Below are positions 60,461 to 64,000 of a stretch of 64,000 nucleotides of DNA, piece after piece. Below the pieces are notes generated by a model. That model made no database searches. It had not been told where the DNA came from and saw nothing but the letters and a program-made list of their open reading frames with translations. Position 1 is the first letter of the stretch. Each line of letters begins with the position of its first letter. The stretch comes from Terribacillus saccharophilus (GTDB lineage Bacteria > Bacillota > Bacilli > Bacillales > Amphibacillaceae). The DNA lies in assembly GCF_002272075.1 (NCBI RefSeq), contig NZ_NPBJ01000021.1, positions 1 through 64,000 of the forward strand, in the 5' to 3' direction. The position numbers were made by a program, and so were the translations under genes.

Positions 60461-62008
60461 ATGGAAGAGATTAAGACTCCGCCATTATCACGCGAAGAAT
60501 TCGAGCGTAAAAATAAGATAATCTATAACGAAAAAGGCTATTTCCTAAAAAACAAGAAGTCCTTTTTCCGTAAACCAGCGAAAAATACTGTAACTGTCGT
60601 TACACCTGTGTACAATGCCGAGGCATTTATCGAAAAAACAATTGATTCCGTATTGAATCAAACGCATAAAACCATTGAGTACATCCTCGTCGATGATGGC
60701 TCAACTGATCGATCTCGCGAGATTTTGCTGGACTATGCCAATAAAAATAGCAGCATAACAGCTGTGTTCTTAAAGGAGAATACGGGTACTCCTGCTCATC
60801 CGCGTAATTTAGGGATTGAACTATCTACTACAGACTACATCACTTTCTTAGATGCAGACGACTGGTTTGAACCAGATGCAATAGAGACGATGTTCAATAT
60901 ATTAGAAGAAACGAACGATGACTATATCGTTGGTAAGACATTGGAAGTAGGCAGTAAAGGAATGAAAATTGTTGGTGAGCATGAATCTGTGGCAGAACGC
61001 AGAAGTATTTCACCTTATACAATCCCGCATATCTTTCAGCATTTAGGACCTCGTGCGCGGATGGTTCGTACATCGGTAATCAAAGAAAACAATATCAAGT
61101 ATCCTAAAATGAAATTTGCTGAAGACAAGCAATTCTTCATTGATGTATTAGTAAACAGCAAAACAATTTCAACTACGAGGAAGGTTCTGTATTACCTCAA
61201 TCGCGCAGATGAAAACGATGCTTCTTTGACGAAACAGACAGATGTTATGGAGAAGATGGATTGCAACCTTGCAGTCATACACCACGTCAGAGCAATGAAT
61301 CTGGATACTGATAAAGAGAAAATGATATTGAATCGTCTCTATGAGTTCGATTCAATTACAAGGTTATTCAATCGCTGGCACTTCCTTAAAAGCGAAGATA
61401 AACAGCCTTACTTCGATAAATTCGATGAGGTTTTAGCTACAGCGAAAGATCTGCAATATAATATGGCAGATAATTTCTTCCATCCAATCAATAAATTCGC
61501 CTATGAACTCTTTATTCAAGGAAAGTATGACCAGTTGGAAAAACTCTATCGATGGGATAAAAAAGAAAAGATTAAGGATTATGTAGTGGAAGACGATGGT
61601 ATGCCTTATATGATTTGCAAAAAACTTGAAAAGTCTCCTACACTTATCCGTGTCCCTATGCTGGCAACATTCAAATACGGTGAGCAGGTTGGCGATCATT
61701 ATCTGTTGAGCCTCCGAATTTATGGAGACTTCCTAGAGAATGTATCAGAATTGCTTATACGAAGCAGAAAAGATGTAACAGACGAGACCACAGTGCCTCT
61801 AAAACGAATTAACGAACATGAATTCCATGCTGAATTAAGCTTCTCTCAGCTAGAACAGTTCAGCAAAGGAAGCTACGGTATCTTTGTCCGCTACAATGAA
61901 TACCAAAAGATTAACATCTCTAAAGAAGATGAAGTCAAATTCAATGATCGTCTCTATAAGTTCTATACTACGGTCAACTCCAACCTTGGCTTGTCTATTG
62001 AATCTTAA
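60461..62008 (+). CDS. TarS-like family 2 glycosyltransferase
   Basis: 515 residues from ATG 60461 (AAGAGGG 6 nt upstream; ATG 60440 is weaker). GT-A core from about 45: TVVTPVYNAEAFIEKTID, YILVDDGSTDRSREIL, GTPAHPRNLGIELSTTDYIT, FLDADDWFEP and MKFAEDKQFFIDVL. The GxPxxPRN and AEDxxF patterns recall TarS/TarP of S. aureus, which glycosylate wall teichoic acid with GlcNAc. The C-terminal 200 residues are a helical then beta-rich region. Sits between tagA and a TagF-like gene, so a glycosyl decoration or an alternating polymer sugar is probable. Donor sugar unknown. Confidence 0.78.
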   Translation: MEEIKTPPLSREEFERKNKIIYNEKGYFLKNKKSFFRKPAKNTVTVVTPVYNAEAFIEKTIDSVLNQTHKTIEYILVDDGSTDRSREILLDYANKNSSITAVFLKENTGTPAHPRNLGIELSTTDYITFLDADDWFEPDAIETMFNILEETNDDYIVGKTLEVGSKGMKIVGEHESVAERRSISPYTIPHIFQHLGPRARMVRTSVIKENNIKYPKMKFAEDKQFFIDVLVNSKTISTTRKVLYYLNRADENDASLTKQTDVMEKMDCNLAVIHHVRAMNLDTDKEKMILNRLYEFDSITRLFNRWHFLKSEDKQPYFDKFDEVLATAKDLQYNMADNFFHPINKFAYELFIQGKYDQLEKLYRWDKKEKIKDYVVEDDGMPYMICKKLEKSPTLIRVPMLATFKYGEQVGDHYLLSLRIYGDFLENVSELLIRSRKDVTDETTVPLKRINEHEFHAELSFSQLEQFSKGSYGIFVRYNEYQKINISKEDEVKFNDRLYKFYTTVNSNLGLSIES

Positions 62009-62048
62009 AGAAGAAGACCTTCTGCAAATATGCAGAAGGTCTTCTTTT
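62009..62048. terminator. Bidirectional terminator between TarS-like and TagF-like genes
   Basis: Perfect 16-bp stem (62011-62026 with 62031-62046), 4-nt loop and flanking T runs on the plus strand; the minus-strand gene stops within it. Confidence 0.9.
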
Positions 62049-64000
62049 ATTTAAATACTTGCTGAACAACTCGCTCAGATGCTTTTCCATCCTCTAAATA
62101 ACAGAACTTTTGATAGAACGCTTCAAACGCTTCTGTAGGCTGGTAGCCGTATGTGTCTATATTCTTCACTTCATTGATTATCTGCTCCGTATGTTTAAAC
62201 AGTGGCCCTGGCGCCGTTTCTTCGAAGTCGAAATAGAATCCTCGCAGATTATCCCGGTAATCATCCAAATCATATACAAAGAACATCATAGGGCGTCGTA
62301 AGTTAGCATAATCAAAGAATACAGAAGAGTAATCTGTAATAAGCATGTCTGCCATCAAATAGAGCTCTCTAATGTCTTCATGTTTAGAAAAATCATATGC
62401 GAACCCTTCGTAATGCGATAGATCCAGATTCTCTGCAACAAGGTAGTGCAATCTTAAAACAACAACATACTCGTCCCCTAATTCTTCCCTCATGCGCTTC
62501 AAATCCAATTCCAAATCGAATTTGTATTTACCCTTTTGGTAGAACTGATTGTCACGCCATGTCGGAGCATAGAGAATGATCTTCTTATTTTCTGAAATAC
62601 CGCAGTTCTTCTTTAGAAGAGCAATGTTTTCAGGAGTGTTATGTGTATAAAGAAAATCATTCCTTGGATATCCTGTTTCCAGCATCGTTTTATCGAAACC
62701 AAAAGCCCGAGCAAAGATTTCACTGGAGTAATTATTAGGAGACACAAGATAATCCCATTTTGATGCTTCGTAAAGGAAATTACGTTTATAAGAATTTGTA
62801 TTGGTGCCTGGCATATGGACCTCATCCATATCCGCAGCCAAACGCTTCAAAGGAGTTCCATGCCATGTTTGTAAGTACGTTGTATGCTCTGGCTTAGGGA
62901 TCCATAAAGGCAAACGGCTGTTTGATACCCAATAACGAGCACGTGTCATTAAAAATAGCCAACGGACGGAAAAACGACGTACATAAGGAACGCCTTTTCC
63001 TTCAAAATAAGGTACTGCACGACGATCTGAGCTCCAGTATAACTTATACTGCGGCATATTCTCCTGCATGTATTCATAAATAGCACGCGGATTATCACTA
63101 TATTGCTTGCCTAGGAAACTTTCGAATATCACTAGTTTCTTGTCTACTGGAAGAATGCTGCCCAGCAGTTTGAATACGCTCTTATAGCTGTTTTTCAAAA
63201 ACCTGCCTCGCCTAATGCTAACCCATTTCCTTTTCATTCGTGATGCTGTTTCACGGATGAAAAAGTATTCAGAAGTATTAACAGATAAATACTTGGATTT
63301 CTTAGTTAGTTTCGTGAGAATCTTGAATTTCTTTCCGCCTTTATTTAGCTTTGCAATAGCGGGAAGCGTACGATCTTTCTTAAGATGGCGCATGCGAATA
63401 CTTCTGATAGTCTTGATTTCACCATTATCAGAATAAGTTAATTCAAGATAGAATTTGAAGTATTTTTTATTATTCAAATCAATTTGGGAAGCAACGTCAA
63501 ATGAACCCTCGAAACCAGAATGCTGCAATAACGCATTTCCATTATATAAATCTGCCAAGTCCATCCGCTCTCTTATTTCAAGCGGTAGGACAAGCTCTTC
63601 ATTTTCATCCAAGTTATTCGTTACGATGAGCTTCAGTTCCTTCAGTTCATATCGGTCATTCCGATATAGCGGCGCATAATTAAAAGATCCCGAAAAATGA
63701 AGCTGCCCAGTCTTTTTCAAATGTATCTCTTCCAAGTTAGCAAAGAACACGTAGTCATTGACCCGGAAAGAAATATTTCCTTTTCCCGTACGATATGGAT
63801 AAAACACCTTTTCAGTACCCGGGATAAAATAACTATGGAATTGAAGATGTTCTGGTTTATTCGCGATTCTTGCACGTTTTACTTGCTCTTCATTAATTCT
63901 TTCTATATAAAGGTCCCAAATATCCCCTTCAGTTAGCAGCTGATTGTGCAGAGCAGGCTCCACTTGAACTTTACATACGGTATAGTCATCTATCGTATGA
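62047..64000 (-). CDS. CDP-glycerol/ribitol:poly(glycerophosphate) transferase (TagF/TarL-like), 5' end outside the window
   Basis: At least 650 residues; the frame is open to the right edge (upstream codons read HTIDDYTVCKVQ), so the GTG at 63963 is not necessarily the start and the gene is partial. Residues before about 290 are a beta-rich N-terminal region like that of the 2638 gene. The TagF catalytic domain follows: YLQTWHGTPLKRLAADMDEV, LETGYPRNDFLYTH, ILYAPTWRDNQF, ITDYSSVFFDYANLRRP and YFDFEETAPGPLF. Polymerises CDP-activated polyol phosphate onto the lipid-linked linkage unit at the inner membrane face. Unlike the 2638 protein no GT2 domain is seen in the part available. Confidence 0.87.
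   Translation of the reverse strand, partial: HTIDDYTVCKVQVEPALHNQLLTEGDIWDLYIERINEEQVKRARIANKPEHLQFHSYFIPGTEKVFYPYRTGKGNISFRVNDYVFFANLEEIHLKKTGQLHFSGSFNYAPLYRNDRYELKELKLIVTNNLDENEELVLPLEIRERMDLADLYNGNALLQHSGFEGSFDVASQIDLNNKKYFKFYLELTYSDNGEIKTIRSIRMRHLKKDRTLPAIAKLNKGGKKFKILTKLTKKSKYLSVNTSEYFFIRETASRMKRKWVSIRRGRFLKNSYKSVFKLLGSILPVDKKLVIFESFLGKQYSDNPRAIYEYMQENMPQYKLYWSSDRRAVPYFEGKGVPYVRRFSVRWLFLMTRARYWVSNSRLPLWIPKPEHTTYLQTWHGTPLKRLAADMDEVHMPGTNTNSYKRNFLYEASKWDYLVSPNNYSSEIFARAFGFDKTMLETGYPRNDFLYTHNTPENIALLKKNCGISENKKIILYAPTWRDNQFYQKGKYKFDLELDLKRMREELGDEYVVVLRLHYLVAENLDLSHYEGFAYDFSKHEDIRELYLMADMLITDYSSVFFDYANLRRPMMFFVYDLDDYRDNLRGFYFDFEETAPGPLFKHTEQIINEVKNIDTYGYQPTEAFEAFYQKFCYLEDGKASERVVQQVFK

Overview
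The window is chromosomal DNA of a low-GC Gram-positive bacterium of the Bacillaceae. It carries teichoic acid genes (TagA, TagF-type, TagG/TagH), three LytR-CpsA-Psr (LCP) ligases, a Rap phosphatase with its Phr peptide gene, the small-protein trio DUF1659/DUF2922/YvrJ, a sortase with LPXTG proteins, and several TGTAAA-type direct repeats like those bound by WalR or PhoP. It is not the gene order of Bacillus subtilis; a halotolerant genus such as Terribacillus is a guess, not a finding. No rRNA, tRNA, insertion sequence, prophage or CRISPR array was seen.

Layout. 1-1.8 kb: a Na/phosphate cotransporter behind PhoP/WalR-like boxes. 1.9-8.4 kb (minus): a DUF6270 protein, a fused GT2/CDP-glycerol polymerase and two LCP proteins. 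8.7-10.6 kb: a STAND-type ATPase regulator. 10.7-23.7 kb (minus): a 13-gene Wzx/Wzy exopolysaccharide or capsule operon, with chain-length regulator, tyrosine kinase and PHP phosphatase at its head and a decayed gene at its tail; its middle part is visibly AT-richer than the flanks. 24.0-26.3 kb: galU, and a LysM-NlpC/P60 cell wall hydrolase with a perfect WalR-type box. 26.3-41.6 kb: mixed metabolism and transport (GyrI-like, RsbT-like, MpsC-like, MATE, Rap-Phr, SMP-30, acetyltransferases, galE, ROK kinase, CitMHS, AEC) ending in an LPXTG-type beta-propeller-like surface protein. 41.8-55.4 kb: a class A-like sortase, a 2799-residue adhesin with 17 CnaB domains, and divergent to them a response regulator (BTAD/SARP type) plus a kinase carrying two catalytic cores. 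55.4-56.1 kb: the YvrJ/DUF2922/DUF1659 trio. 56.4-64.0 kb: a third LCP protein, TagG/TagH, TagA, a TarS-like GT2 enzyme, and a second TagF-like protein that runs off the right edge.

How it fits together. Most genes build or remodel the cell surface. GalU supplies UDP-glucose, GalE interconverts UDP-glucose and UDP-galactose, and ManC makes GDP-mannose. TagA primes the wall teichoic acid linkage unit, TagF-like enzymes polymerise, a TarS-like enzyme probably decorates, TagGH exports and LCP proteins attach the polymer to peptidoglycan. The capsule operon runs in parallel and may use the same LCP ligases. The adhesin/sortase unit is probably controlled by its divergent two-component system: 7-bp direct repeats with a 4-bp spacer lie at the -35 position of the adhesin promoter, the geometry known for SARP regulators.
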